This document shows positions 1-8,348 of a DNA stretch of 60,383 bases, in pieces (the stretch's first letter is position 1; the number at the start of each line of letters is the position of its first letter). The notes beneath the pieces were generated by a model. It saw only the letters and a list, made by a program, of their open reading frames with translations. It searched no databases and had not been told where the DNA came from. Origin of the DNA: Salibacterium qingdaonense. GTDB lineage: Bacteria; Bacillota; Bacilli; Bacillales; Marinococcaceae. Location: positions 1 through 60,383 of the forward strand of contig NZ_FOTY01000019.1 in NCBI RefSeq assembly GCF_900114715.1, in the 5' to 3' direction. A program made the position numbers and the translations under genes.

Positions 1-1
1 T

Positions 2-307
2 TTTTCATCCATTTTTCAATCTATCACATCCGACAACGGTTCCGAATTCAGCGAACTTACCGAAGCCGTTGACTGTGATCAGGTTAGCGTCTATTATACG
101 CACCCCTATACTTCCAGTGAGAGAGGCACGAACGAACGCCATAACGGATTGATCCGACGGTTTATACCCAAAGGACAATCCATCGATGACCTGGACGATA
201 CCGTCATTGCCTATGTGGAGAATTGGTGCAACACCCTCCCCCGTAAAATACTGGGATACCAGTCTCCTAACGACCGATTCGAACAGGGGTTGGCATCTGT
301 TCTTTAG
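2..307 (+). CDS. IS30-family transposase, C-terminal part (cut by window edge)
   Basis: The reading frame is open from the window edge to a TAG at 305-307. It encodes the end of a DDE integrase core: SITSDNGSEF supplies the second catalytic Asp, and HPYTSSERGTNERHNGLIRR carries the IS30-family signature with the catalytic Glu. This is followed by the usual FIPKG...NTLPRKILGYQSP tail. The N-terminal helix-turn-helix and the first Asp lie outside the window, so whether the gene is intact is unknown. The right end of the insertion sequence should lie within roughly the next 60 bases (around the TTGTTGCATTTATTATTGCAA stretch near 332-353), but I cannot fix the boundary. It is a different IS30 lineage from the fragment at the other end of the window. 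Confidence 0.88.
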   Translation, partial: FSSIFQSITSDNGSEFSELTEAVDCDQVSVYYTHPYTSSERGTNERHNGLIRRFIPKGQSIDDLDDTVIAYVENWCNTLPRKILGYQSPNDRFEQGLASVL

Positions 308-531
308 TTACAAATAATGGAATTGAGGTGGTTGTTGCATTTATTATTGCAATCTAAGCGGATAATATTATTTTTACAAATTGAAAAAAATCACAGAAAT
401 TTTAATGAAAATAAGTTACAATGCAATATAGAAATAAGTCACAGGTATAAAGAATCACATTCATAGACAGTTGTATATAGACAGGGGACCGGAAATATCC
501 AAGGGAAAAAAGCAAGCGGTGGTGTAAAAAT

Positions 532-2253
532 ATGAAGAATGTACAGTTCTCATCGGACGACACAGAACAATACAAGTGGATGTGGGAAGAGATTCTGGAC
601 ACAAAAGAGGTTAGAGACTTGTTTGGTTCATTCATCTTTTTTTTGAAAAATGACCATGGTGAAACAGTATCTACTTACACCGATGCAAATCTTCCAGAAG
701 GAACTGAAATTTGTCAGGAAGAAAAACTGTTTCAATTAGAGGGGCGTTTCTGGACCGCGGGTGCGATTGTCAAACAAAGTCATCCAAACAGCACAGGGCT
801 TGTTTTTTTCCTGAGCGGACTGATTCCATTTTTGAAGCACCGGCTTCAGGAACAGTACCGAAACGGCCCCGGAAGAGATAAGAGATATGCTCTTATGGTG
901 CAGGTTACGAAGAAATTCCATTCTTCGATGAAAGCAGCGGCTGTACTGAAAGAAATTGTCCAGGCTCTTGAATTTATTTATCCAGGAAGCCGTATCGCTC
1001 TTCATCTTGCCCAGGACTGGGAAGTACATTCGGAACTGGGCCATATTGACTGTTCCTTTGGTTTTCAGAACATTAATGAAAAAATGAAGCAAACATATCT
1101 TCTCGGTCAGATTCAGACAGCTGAGACAAAAAAAGAGGAAAATTCCGTTCTTTACATCCCACTGCTTGGCAAGCAGGGGGTTTACGGGGTGCTGGCCATG
1201 GAAGCCGGCCGGCAGCTGGTAGAAGATGAGATGGAAAGGGATTACATCAAAACACTGGCTGACACTGGTGGGAGTGCGCTTGAAAATGCGGAGCTTTACC
1301 AACAGTCGCGGACATTGATAAAAGATTTACAACTCATTAACGAAACATCCCAATTTCTCAATTCTACAAGAAAGTTTGAGGAAACGGTAGACAGCATGCA
1401 GCTGCAAATTGAAAAGTTCATACCCGACAGCAGGCAGGGATACATTCTAATGGATGATGTTCGTAATGTGCGGATGCTTAACGATGAATATTTTCAGGCA
1501 CCGGAGCGGATGGAGACGATTTTTCGTGTTATGGATCATTTTGAACGTAATCACGAAGCAGTTTTCATTGGAGACCTTTTGAATGAATCGTCGTACGATT
1601 TTGATGGATTCCGCTCCATGATGGCTGTTCCGATGAAACAGAGCGATGAACTGAAGGGAGCGGTCATTGTTCTTGGCAGGGAAACCAAAACCTTCACCTT
1701 TCATCAGTTCAAACTGCTCCAGTCTCTCGTCCATCACTCCACTCTCGCTTTCATGAATGCAGTGCTTCATGAAAAACTTGAGAAACTTATTATTACCGAC
1801 CACCTGACCAAGCTTCATTCCAGGAGTTACCTGGAACAGAAAATGAATGAATCTCTCCATAAGGAAAAACGGGGAACCTTTCTTCTTTTTGACATTGATA
1901 ACTTCAAGGAAATCAATGATAATTTCGGCCATCAGACCGGTGACAGCATCATTGTCCAGGTCGGAGAAATCCTGGAGCAGAATATACGCTCAGAGGATAC
2001 CGCGGCCAGGTGGGGCGGCGAAGAACTGGCTGTTTACCTCCCGGATACGTCTTTGGAAGAAGGGCGGAAAGTAGCAGATCGCATTGTTAGACATGTAGAA
2101 CATGCCTCGTCCCCGTCTGTGACAATATCATGCGGTGCATCTTCATGGATGAGTGGAGAGTATATCACGCTTGACAATCTGTTTTTCAGCGCCGATCAGG
2201 CTTTGTACCGCGCGAAACGAAAAGGGAAAAATCAGGTTATGTATGAGATATAA
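532..2253 (+). CDS. dgcP: GAF-GAF-GGDEF diguanylate cyclase (YtrP/DgcP type)
   Basis: Predicted cytoplasmic diguanylate cyclase that makes cyclic di-GMP from two GTP. The 573-residue protein has two GAF-like sensor segments (about residues 120-260 and 265-410) and a C-terminal GGDEF domain from about residue 415. TDHLTKLHSRSYL starts at residue 421, FDIDNFKEINDNFGH gives the metal-binding Asp, and the active-site loop reads GGEEL at 495-499, a variant of GGEEF. No transmembrane segment is seen. The ATG has a GGTGG-type ribosome site about 16 bases upstream, somewhat far. In B. subtilis ytrP is followed by ytsP as here, and YtrP is the established cyclase DgcP. The stop codon runs directly into a family-B repeat hairpin that can end the transcript. 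Confidence 0.85.
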   Translation: MKNVQFSSDDTEQYKWMWEEILDTKEVRDLFGSFIFFLKNDHGETVSTYTDANLPEGTEICQEEKLFQLEGRFWTAGAIVKQSHPNSTGLVFFLSGLIPFLKHRLQEQYRNGPGRDKRYALMVQVTKKFHSSMKAAAVLKEIVQALEFIYPGSRIALHLAQDWEVHSELGHIDCSFGFQNINEKMKQTYLLGQIQTAETKKEENSVLYIPLLGKQGVYGVLAMEAGRQLVEDEMERDYIKTLADTGGSALENAELYQQSRTLIKDLQLINETSQFLNSTRKFEETVDSMQLQIEKFIPDSRQGYILMDDVRNVRMLNDEYFQAPERMETIFRVMDHFERNHEAVFIGDLLNESSYDFDGFRSMMAVPMKQSDELKGAVIVLGRETKTFTFHQFKLLQSLVHHSTLAFMNAVLHEKLEKLIITDHLTKLHSRSYLEQKMNESLHKEKRGTFLLFDIDNFKEINDNFGHQTGDSIIVQVGEILEQNIRSEDTAARWGGEELAVYLPDTSLEEGRKVADRIVRHVEHASSPSVTISCGASSWMSGEYITLDNLFFSADQALYRAKRKGKNQVMYEI

Positions 2254-2411
2254 GAAGAGTCTGAGACAAACCTATTAATGACACAAAAAGTTCCGAACGA
2301 TTACCTAAGGAATCGTTCGGAACTTTTTACTGTGTCTCATACGCTGCTTCGTCAAAACACTTTGCCTGCACTCCGGAGTATAAAAACGGGATCGGTTCGC
2401 TGGGGCTCTTC
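2254..2411 (+). repeat. Truncated family-B intergenic element (B3)
   Basis: The sequence begins AAGAAGAGTCTGAGACAAACC, matching the left end of the large element at 57723. It continues with the same CCGAACGATT hairpin and then a region around CACTCCGGAGTATAA and TCGGTTCGCTGGGGCTC that matches the internal module seen at 46737-46791 and 57893-57946. It has no 53-bp units and no right terminal repeat. It ends almost on the stop codon of the convergent ytsP gene, so it appears to be a shortened copy now serving as shared terminator. Confidence 0.65.
2285..2328. terminator. Bidirectional terminator between dgcP and ytsP
   Basis: Perfect 18-bp inverted repeat: arms 2285-2302 and 2311-2328, loop 2303-2310. 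It starts with AAAAAG and ends with CTTTTT, so it has a U-run in both directions and suits the convergent gene pair. Confidence 0.85.
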
Positions 2412-2414
2412 CGT

Positions 2415-2900
2415 TCAGAGATGTGCGGATAGTGTTTCAGCGAATTGTTCCAGATATTGTTCATCTTCTTCACTGAAGCGGTGGTAAACAGGGCTGTCGA
2501 TGTCAAGAACCCCGATGAGGCTTCCTTCTTTCAGGAGAGGGACGACAATCTCGGAACGGGAAGCAGCATCACAGGCAATATGTCCCGGAAAACTATTCAC
2601 ATCATCCACACGGACAGTGCGTTTTTCAGCAGCACTTGTTCCACACACTCCTTTTTCAAAAGGGATCCGGATGCAGGCAGGAAGCCCTTGAAACGGCCCG
2701 AGTACGAGCTCTCCGTCTTCCTCATGGTAAAGATAAATCCCTGTCCAGTTCACATTTTCCAGAAACTGGTTAAGTAATGCAGAGGCATTGGCCAGGTTTG
2801 CTGTACGGTCTGTTTCCCCTTCAATAAGGGAAACAAGCTGTTTATTCAACATGTCAAAATTATTCTTCAGAGTTCCTTGGTAGGAAACGGGTTCAAACAT
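2415..2900 (-). CDS. msrC: Free methionine-(R)-sulfoxide reductase, GAF type (YtsP)
   Basis: Single-domain GAF protein of 161 residues that reduces free L-methionine-(R)-sulfoxide in the cytosol. The family cysteines are visible at 76 (PACIRIP), 86 (GVCGTSA) and 110 (HIACDA), in the spacing of characterised fRMsr enzymes, with the SRSEIVVPL and GVLDIDSP motifs after them. The ATG at 2900 is preceded by AAGGAGG on the minus strand. It is convergent with dgcP and divergent from refZ. Its position between ytrP and yttP matches ytsP of B. subtilis. Confidence 0.88.
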   Translation of the reverse strand: MFEPVSYQGTLKNNFDMLNKQLVSLIEGETDRTANLANASALLNQFLENVNWTGIYLYHEEDGELVLGPFQGLPACIRIPFEKGVCGTSAAEKRTVRVDDVNSFPGHIACDAASRSEIVVPLLKEGSLIGVLDIDSPVYHRFSEEDEQYLEQFAETLSAHL

Positions 2901-3087
2901 ACGTCAACCTCCTTCGATACACCTTTCAAAAAGGAGTATAGCATAAACCCCCCGGCATCGTCTTTTCATAGTGCCTGCGAAATATAAAGGGAAATGTCGA
3001 GAGATTTTTAAAGGAAAAAAGCCCGGCCATACGGAAGATATGTTACAGCATGTCCAGTACAGAAGAGGAGCATAAAGGAGGTACAAG

Positions 3088-3735
3088 ATGCCGGAAATGG
3101 AAAATACCCGCGGCAGAATAATTCAGGAAGCAGCTGTATTGTTTACCAATAAAGGATTTGATGGGACGTCTGTGCGCGACATTGCAGGGCGGACAGGTGT
3201 GAATCTTTCTCTTATATCTTACTACTTTGGAGGGAAACAGGGACTTCTTGAAGCACTCGTGGTTGATTTTCTGGAAGGATATATGGAGGGCCTGGAAGAA
3301 ATATCGGTGCGTGAAGGAAGCAATGCGTTTGACACATTAATGGATATGGCCGAACACATGCTTCTCTATATGCAGCAGCGTCATCAGCGGGCACGGTTTG
3401 TCCTGCGTGAAATGACGCTGGATTCGATGTTCGTCCGGGAGCTCACTTCCACCTACTTGATGAAGGAAAAGCATCTTTATTCGCTTGTACTGCAGGATGG
3501 GGTGGAAGAAGGAGTGTTTCATCCTGCTGTGTCCCACTGGACCATCATGCATTTTCGCAGTATGGTGTTGATGCCGTTTCTGCATCATCAGTATGTACGG
3601 GAAGTGTTTCATATGCAGCCCCAGCAGGCCCCTTTTGTTACGCTGTACCTTAAAGAAATCAGGAACTGGATGTACAGCGCTCTTGTAACACCGGCGTATA
3701 CAGAGCGCAGAGCTGCACAACCGGTCCATTTTTAA
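3088..3735 (+). CDS. refZ: TetR-family regulator RefZ (YttP)
   Basis: DNA-binding protein of 215 residues, close to the 207 of B. subtilis RefZ. Residues about 8-55 form a TetR helix-turn-helix (IIQEAAVLFTNKGFDGTSVRDIA, then SLISYYFGGKQGLL), followed by a helical C-terminal domain. In B. subtilis RefZ binds chromosomal sites near the origin and counteracts FtsZ assembly during polar division at sporulation. The assignment here rests on the N-terminal match and on gene order (ytsP, yttP, then ezrA). The ATG follows AAAGGAGG with good spacing. It is convergent with hisJ, three bases apart, with no clear terminator between. Confidence 0.8.
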   Translation: MPEMENTRGRIIQEAAVLFTNKGFDGTSVRDIAGRTGVNLSLISYYFGGKQGLLEALVVDFLEGYMEGLEEISVREGSNAFDTLMDMAEHMLLYMQQRHQRARFVLREMTLDSMFVRELTSTYLMKEKHLYSLVLQDGVEEGVFHPAVSHWTIMHFRSMVLMPFLHHQYVREVFHMQPQQAPFVTLYLKEIRNWMYSALVTPAYTERRAAQPVHF

Positions 3736-3738
3736 TAA

Positions 3739-4536
3739 TCAAAGGGCAGCTGTACTTTTTGCTCCCTGCATCATGTCATCAGCTTGATGGGCGTCGGATC
3801 CGTAGACGAGCGGGATGTCTCTTTTTAAGGCCTCCCGGGCGGTATCAAGATCCGGATAAGGCTCCCCGCACCATGTTTTTGCAGTACCCGCCCCATTAAA
3901 GTCAATGGTCATGTTCTGCAGGCGGACGGCATCGAGAACTGCCCGGGTGTAAGGAGTTATATCGGGCATTGGGAATTTTTTCTGGAATTTTTTGATGAGT
4001 GTCATATGGCCCAGTCGGTTTGGTTTATAAGGACCGAGATCGCACTTTATCGAGTGGTGAACGGTATCAAAATAGATTTTCACGGCATTCTCCACTGATC
4101 CTGCTGCATGAACAAAATCTCCAAAACTGTCGAGGCTGTAATCGAGACAGAAGCAGGTATCAGCTGCTTGAAGAAAATGTACAGATAAAATACTGTCATC
4201 CAGGTAAGGGCCGATCTCATTCAGCATGGCCTTCGTACGTGCTTCAAACCCTTCAATATAATCTATCTCCAGACCAGTCAGTATCGTAATGTCGCTGTGA
4301 TACTCTTTTTTCAGCTCATGAAGTGTTTCGATATATTGTTCGAGGTCGCTTTCAGCCATTGCACTGTCTTTCTCCGGGACAGGGTCCGTAAACCCTTCCG
4401 GAAGCGGCGCGTGCTCAGTGAAAGTGATGGTCTCAAGCCCTTCCTTTAAGGCACGCTCGATATACGCATGAAAGGAATCTGTCGAACCGTGTGGGCAGAA
4501 CGGTGTATGAATATGACCGTCACGTGTAATGGGCAT
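3739..4536 (-). CDS. hisJ: Histidinol-phosphatase, PHP family
   Basis: Hydrolyses L-histidinol phosphate to histidinol, the penultimate step of histidine synthesis. PHP-fold metal motifs are visible in order: DGHIHTPFCPHG at the N terminus, FTEHAPLP, TGLEIDYI, SVHFL, NRLGHMTLI and GSDAHQADD near the C terminus. I start it at the ATG at 4536 (MPITRDGHIH, 265 residues) because GAGGAGAGGAG lies just upstream and the family begins there; an in-frame ATG 18 bases earlier overlaps that ribosome site. As in B. subtilis, it lies away from the other his genes, between yttP and ezrA. Confidence 0.88.
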   Translation of the reverse strand: MPITRDGHIHTPFCPHGSTDSFHAYIERALKEGLETITFTEHAPLPEGFTDPVPEKDSAMAESDLEQYIETLHELKKEYHSDITILTGLEIDYIEGFEARTKAMLNEIGPYLDDSILSVHFLQAADTCFCLDYSLDSFGDFVHAAGSVENAVKIYFDTVHHSIKCDLGPYKPNRLGHMTLIKKFQKKFPMPDITPYTRAVLDAVRLQNMTIDFNGAGTAKTWCGEPYPDLDTAREALKRDIPLVYGSDAHQADDMMQGAKSTAAL

Positions 4537-4704
4537 CTCCTCTCCTCCATCCATTTCCTATTGATTTATAATTTTATTTAAACTTCTCCCACATGATAAG
4601 TATTTCCATGTTATCATAAAGGTAACTATTACATAAAAAACACGAGAATGTAAGAGGAATTTTACAGGGCCTGCCCTTTCTGAAAACCAAAAGGACAAAG
4701 TTTG

Positions 4705-4741
4705 ACAGGATGATTTTCTGCTGCACCCGCGCACATCCTGT
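4705..4741. promoter_or_regulatory. Inverted repeat overlapping a TTGACA hexamer upstream of ezrA
   Basis: In the 279-bp hisJ-ezrA spacer, perfect 8-bp arms ACAGGATG (4705-4712) and CATCCTGT (4734-4741) flank 21 bases. The left arm overlaps a TTGACA at 4702-4707 that could be a -35 element, but no good -10 sits at the right distance. A regulatory role is only a possibility. Confidence 0.25.
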
Positions 4742-4833
4742 GCCGGTATAAATATTTTAACTTACGCAGCAGGAAAATGCCCGGGTCCTGACGAAAAATA
4801 CAGAAAAGTGTACGCAAACTGGAGTGAGGACTC

Positions 4834-6516
4834 ATGGTATATTACGTTATCATAGCGGCAGTTTTAATCACAGCAGCCGTTATTATCTATGGAGCGGTCT
4901 CGCGCCGCGGCATTTATAAAAGTGTGGATCGGCTGGAAAAGTGGAAATCAGAAATCGCGAACAAACCGGTGGCTGATGAAATAGCAAAAGTAAAAGGCTT
5001 GACAATGTCCGGGGAAACGGAAGAAAAATTCGAAGAATGGCGCAAAGAATGGGACGATATTCTGGGAAAACATCTTCCCGACATTGAAGAAGCCCTTTTT
5101 GATATCGAAGAATTGGCAAACAAGTACCGCTTCGGTAAAGCGCGTGCGCTGATAGAAGGCGTGGACAAGCAGCTTCAGGATATGGACGCTCATATTCAGA
5201 AAATCTTCCGTGAAGTGGAACAACTTATACATAGCGAAGAAGAAAACCGGACCGGTATTACAGAAAACCGTGAAATACTTGAGAAACTGCAGCGGAATCT
5301 AGCTGAGAACCGCCTCTCTCTTGGCAGCACAGCACCCGTTTTCGAGCGGAAACTTAAGGAGATGGAAGCTGCTTTTACGGAGTTTCAGGAAGAAAGAGAC
5401 GCCGGGAATTACACAAAAGCAAACCAGATTTTAAGCCGGGTTCATACGGAACTGAAGCAGGAAGAACATAATATGAACACGGTACCGGGAGTGCTTGTAG
5501 ACATTGAAACAGACATCCCGTCAGAGTGTGCAGAACTTGAAAACGGACTCCAGGAGATGGAGCAGGAAGGCTACATTATCAGCCACTATGAATTCAAGGA
5601 TAAAGTCAAAAACATCCGGGACGAGCTTCCGGCACTGAAGAAGGCAGTGGAAAACCTTGAGTTGGAATGGGTGCGGGAACGACTGCACGAAATTAGAACC
5701 TTTATTGAAGAAACGTACGATACCCTGGAAAAAGAGGTCGAAGCCCGTCGTTTTGTGGAAGAGAATGCCGCAGAGACACGGGAAGAGCTGACACGTCTTG
5801 AAGAACAGGCTGCCTCCCTCGGTGAGGAACGCCGGAAAGTCGAACGAAGCTACCGTATTCCTGAGGATGAACAGAGAAAACAGGAAAAAGTGGATACATC
5901 CATCCAGGATGCCATGAAGGAATGGCGGGTCTTTCAGGATGTTCATGACAATCAGAAACAGCCTTTTACCGCACTGAAAAAAACACTGGAACAGCTGAAA
6001 AAAGATATTACAGGTATCGACCAGAGTATCCGCCGTTCGAAGGAAAAGCTGCACACGCTCCGCAAAGATGAACTAAAAGCCCTGGAAACCCTCAGGTCGC
6101 TGCGCAGGCAGCTGCTCCGGGACCGGATGACGCTGCAGCGCTCTTACCTGCCGAAAGTCCCATCCAGTCTGCTGAATGAGATGGATGCGGCTGAAGAACG
6201 CTTGAATGCGGCAGCGTCCAGTCTGGAAGAAACCCCGGTGGAAATGGGGAAAGTCAACGCTGCGGTGGAAGACGCCGAGCACTACGCTCAGAAAGTACAT
6301 CAGCAGCTGCATGCTACGATTGAACAGGCACAACTGGCAGAGCGGGTCATTCAGCTTGGAAACCGGCACAGAAGTGATTCAGAAGCTATTCATAATGCAT
6401 TAATAGAGGCTGAATCCCTTTTTAAAAAAGGTTATTATGATGAAGCGGTCAACGCTGCTGTACAGGCTGTAGAGCAAAAAGAACCAAATGCAGTGCAGAA
6501 ACTGGAAATGCGCTAA
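4834..6516 (+). CDS. ezrA: Septation ring formation regulator EzrA
   Basis: Membrane-anchored spectrin-like negative regulator of FtsZ ring assembly. The 560-residue protein starts with one transmembrane segment (about residues 3-20, VIIAAVLITAAVIIYGAV) after a very short outside tail. Almost all the rest is charged coiled coil in the cytoplasm, ending with SLFKKGYYDEAVNAAVQAVEQ, typical of EzrA. The length agrees with B. subtilis EzrA (about 562). The ATG has GGAGTGAGG 6-12 bases upstream. It follows refZ and hisJ as in B. subtilis, so two FtsZ regulators sit close together. Confidence 0.93.
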   Translation: MVYYVIIAAVLITAAVIIYGAVSRRGIYKSVDRLEKWKSEIANKPVADEIAKVKGLTMSGETEEKFEEWRKEWDDILGKHLPDIEEALFDIEELANKYRFGKARALIEGVDKQLQDMDAHIQKIFREVEQLIHSEEENRTGITENREILEKLQRNLAENRLSLGSTAPVFERKLKEMEAAFTEFQEERDAGNYTKANQILSRVHTELKQEEHNMNTVPGVLVDIETDIPSECAELENGLQEMEQEGYIISHYEFKDKVKNIRDELPALKKAVENLELEWVRERLHEIRTFIEETYDTLEKEVEARRFVEENAAETREELTRLEEQAASLGEERRKVERSYRIPEDEQRKQEKVDTSIQDAMKEWRVFQDVHDNQKQPFTALKKTLEQLKKDITGIDQSIRRSKEKLHTLRKDELKALETLRSLRRQLLRDRMTLQRSYLPKVPSSLLNEMDAAEERLNAAASSLEETPVEMGKVNAAVEDAEHYAQKVHQQLHATIEQAQLAERVIQLGNRHRSDSEAIHNALIEAESLFKKGYYDEAVNAAVQAVEQKEPNAVQKLEMR

Positions 6517-6628
6517 TTAGGTATTATTAACTAGGGAATAGCTGTAATGTTTTGGTTTAAGGAACAAAAGTCCTTTTTAAAACAAGGTGGATATGATACA
6601 ATCGTCTTGTTTAGAAGGAGGGCGGATA

Positions 6629-7042
6629 TTGAAACCCATTTACATGCTAGGGACAGTTATAATGATATGTTTTGCGATTTTCGGGGCGGCCGGAGTCATC
6701 TTTCTTTATGATTCAGAGGAAGAAGCAGACCCGCAAAAAGAACGGAGCACCGAAGAACTGGCGGCCGAACTCGATGAGGCTTTAGGTGTGAATCCGCCCG
6801 CTGAAGAAGAAACACTGGAAGACAACAGTACCGATTCCAGCCCGGAGACACCAAAAGACAACAGGACAGCACGTCAAACCCCGGATACCGATAAAGCAAG
6901 CGATCCATCCACAGATACTCCGAATGTTTCGTCAACCGAAACAGAACGAGAAGAAAGTAATAAAAAATCGGATGCCATTTCTCTTGGACCGGAAGAAGGA
7001 AGAATCTCAGTGGATGAACTGCTGCAGAGGATGGAAGAATAA
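6629..7042 (+). CDS. Hypothetical membrane-anchored acidic protein
   Basis: I do not recognise this 137-residue protein. It has a short N terminus (KPIY), one hydrophobic segment at about 5-27 (MLGTVIMICFAIFGAAGVIFLYD), then a low-complexity tail rich in Glu, Asp, Ser, Thr and Pro. The last 20 residues (GPEEGRISVDELLQRMEE) look folded. The topology suggests a tail outside the cell or a flexible tether. I chose the TTG at 6629 because AGAAGGAGGG lies 5-10 bases upstream and the protein then begins just before the membrane segment; an ATG at 6587 would add 14 unlikely residues. It lies between ezrA and iscS and ends at a strong terminator. Confidence 0.6.
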   Translation: MKPIYMLGTVIMICFAIFGAAGVIFLYDSEEEADPQKERSTEELAAELDEALGVNPPAEEETLEDNSTDSSPETPKDNRTARQTPDTDKASDPSTDTPNVSSTETEREESNKKSDAISLGPEEGRISVDELLQRMEE

Positions 7043-7047
7043 ACACA

Positions 7048-7080
7048 GAAAAGCTGCCCCTTGAGACGGGGCAGCTTTTC
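7048..7080 (+). terminator. Rho-independent terminator after 6629-7042
   Basis: Perfect 13-bp stem GAAAAGCTGCCCC (7048-7060) with its complement at 7068-7080, loop of seven bases, ending in TTTTC. It separates the hypothetical gene from iscS. Confidence 0.85.
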
Positions 7081-7202
7081 TATTGTGAAGGAAGCTGTGA
7101 ACGTAATCACGAGTTTTTCTTGGATAAAAACATGTGATAAGATAAGGTGTTGCATTTCTGTTAAAAAAATAAGTTTATAATATAAAAAAAGGAGAGGGTG
7201 GA

Positions 7203-8348
7203 ATGGTTTATCTGGATAACAGCGCAACAACAAAACCGTGGCCGGAAGTGCTGGATGCTTATTATAAAGTAGCCTCGGATTATTTCGGCAATCCCTCTTC
7301 GCTTCATCATCCAGGGGTAGAGGCAGAAACTCTCCTAAGTAAAGGACGGGCGTCCGTGGCGCAGCTTCTAAATGTTAATGCGGAGGAAATTGTTTTTACT
7401 TCGGGAGGAACGGAAAGCAATAATACGGCAATTAAAGGGATTGCGATGGAGCATCAGGAGAGGGGAAAACACCTGATAACGTCATCGGTGGAACACCCCT
7501 CGGTTATGCAGGCTTTCCAGGCCCTGGAATCGTTTGGATTCGATGTTACGTATGTGGATGTGGACCAGGAAGGCCGGGTTTCGGTGGAAGATGTGCTGCA
7601 TGCTGTGCGTGAGGATACGATTCTGGTATCTATCATTCATGTGAACAGCGAATTGGGAACAATCAATCCGGTGGAAGATATAGCTCAAGCTTTAACAGCA
7701 TTTCCTAAATTATTTTTCCACACGGATCACGTGCAGGGAGCGGGGCATGTTCCGTTGAATCTGCAGGGCGTTGATTTGTGTACAATATCCGCTCATAAGA
7801 TTCATGGTTTGAAGGGCACAGGTGTGTTGTTTGTGCGACGGGGGACCTCATTATCTCCGTTATTTCACGGAGGAAGCCAGGAGCAGCAGTACAGAGCAGG
7901 AACGGAAAATGTGCCGGGTATTACAGCAATGGCAAAAGCACTGCGTCTATCCGAAAATGAACGACAGCAGCAGAACGGGCGTCTCGAACATCTTAAACAG
8001 AACCTTATCCACCGCCTTCAAGACCTTGAGGGTGCAGTGGTCAACACACCGCAGAGAGGATCCGCTCCGCATATTGTGAATGTGTCTTTTCCTGGTATGA
8101 AACCGGAAGTGCTTGTTCAGGAGTTGACGAGAAATCACATCCACGTATCAACCAAATCCGCCTGCTCTTCCAAACTCCAGGAACCCAGTGCTGTTCTGCT
8201 GGCAGCGGGAGTTGGTATGGAACGGGCGTCAAGCGCGATCCGGGCAAGTTTTTCCCATGACACGAAAGAACGGGAAGTCGATGAATTTGTTCGTATTCTG
8301 CAAAAAGCTGTGTCAGAAATGATGCTGGTAATGGGAGAGAAAAAGTAA
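7203..8348 (+). CDS. nifZ: Cysteine desulfurase (IscS/NifZ type) for tRNA thiolation
   Basis: PLP enzyme that removes sulfur from cysteine and passes it as persulfide to ThiI. The 381-residue protein has the class-V aminotransferase layout: YLDNSATTKP at the N terminus, GGTESNNTAIKG, SVEHPSV, the PLP lysine K199 in ISAHKIHGLKG, and the persulfide-forming Cys321 in TKSACSSK. The ATG follows AGGAGAGGGTGG. It overlaps thiI by one base (TAATG), as in the nifZ-thiI pair of B. subtilis. That supports a role in 4-thiouridine formation rather than general Fe-S assembly, which SufS performs in these bacteria. Confidence 0.9.
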   Translation: MVYLDNSATTKPWPEVLDAYYKVASDYFGNPSSLHHPGVEAETLLSKGRASVAQLLNVNAEEIVFTSGGTESNNTAIKGIAMEHQERGKHLITSSVEHPSVMQAFQALESFGFDVTYVDVDQEGRVSVEDVLHAVREDTILVSIIHVNSELGTINPVEDIAQALTAFPKLFFHTDHVQGAGHVPLNLQGVDLCTISAHKIHGLKGTGVLFVRRGTSLSPLFHGGSQEQQYRAGTENVPGITAMAKALRLSENERQQQNGRLEHLKQNLIHRLQDLEGAVVNTPQRGSAPHIVNVSFPGMKPEVLVQELTRNHIHVSTKSACSSKLQEPSAVLLAAGVGMERASSAIRASFSHDTKEREVDEFVRILQKAVSEMMLVMGEKK

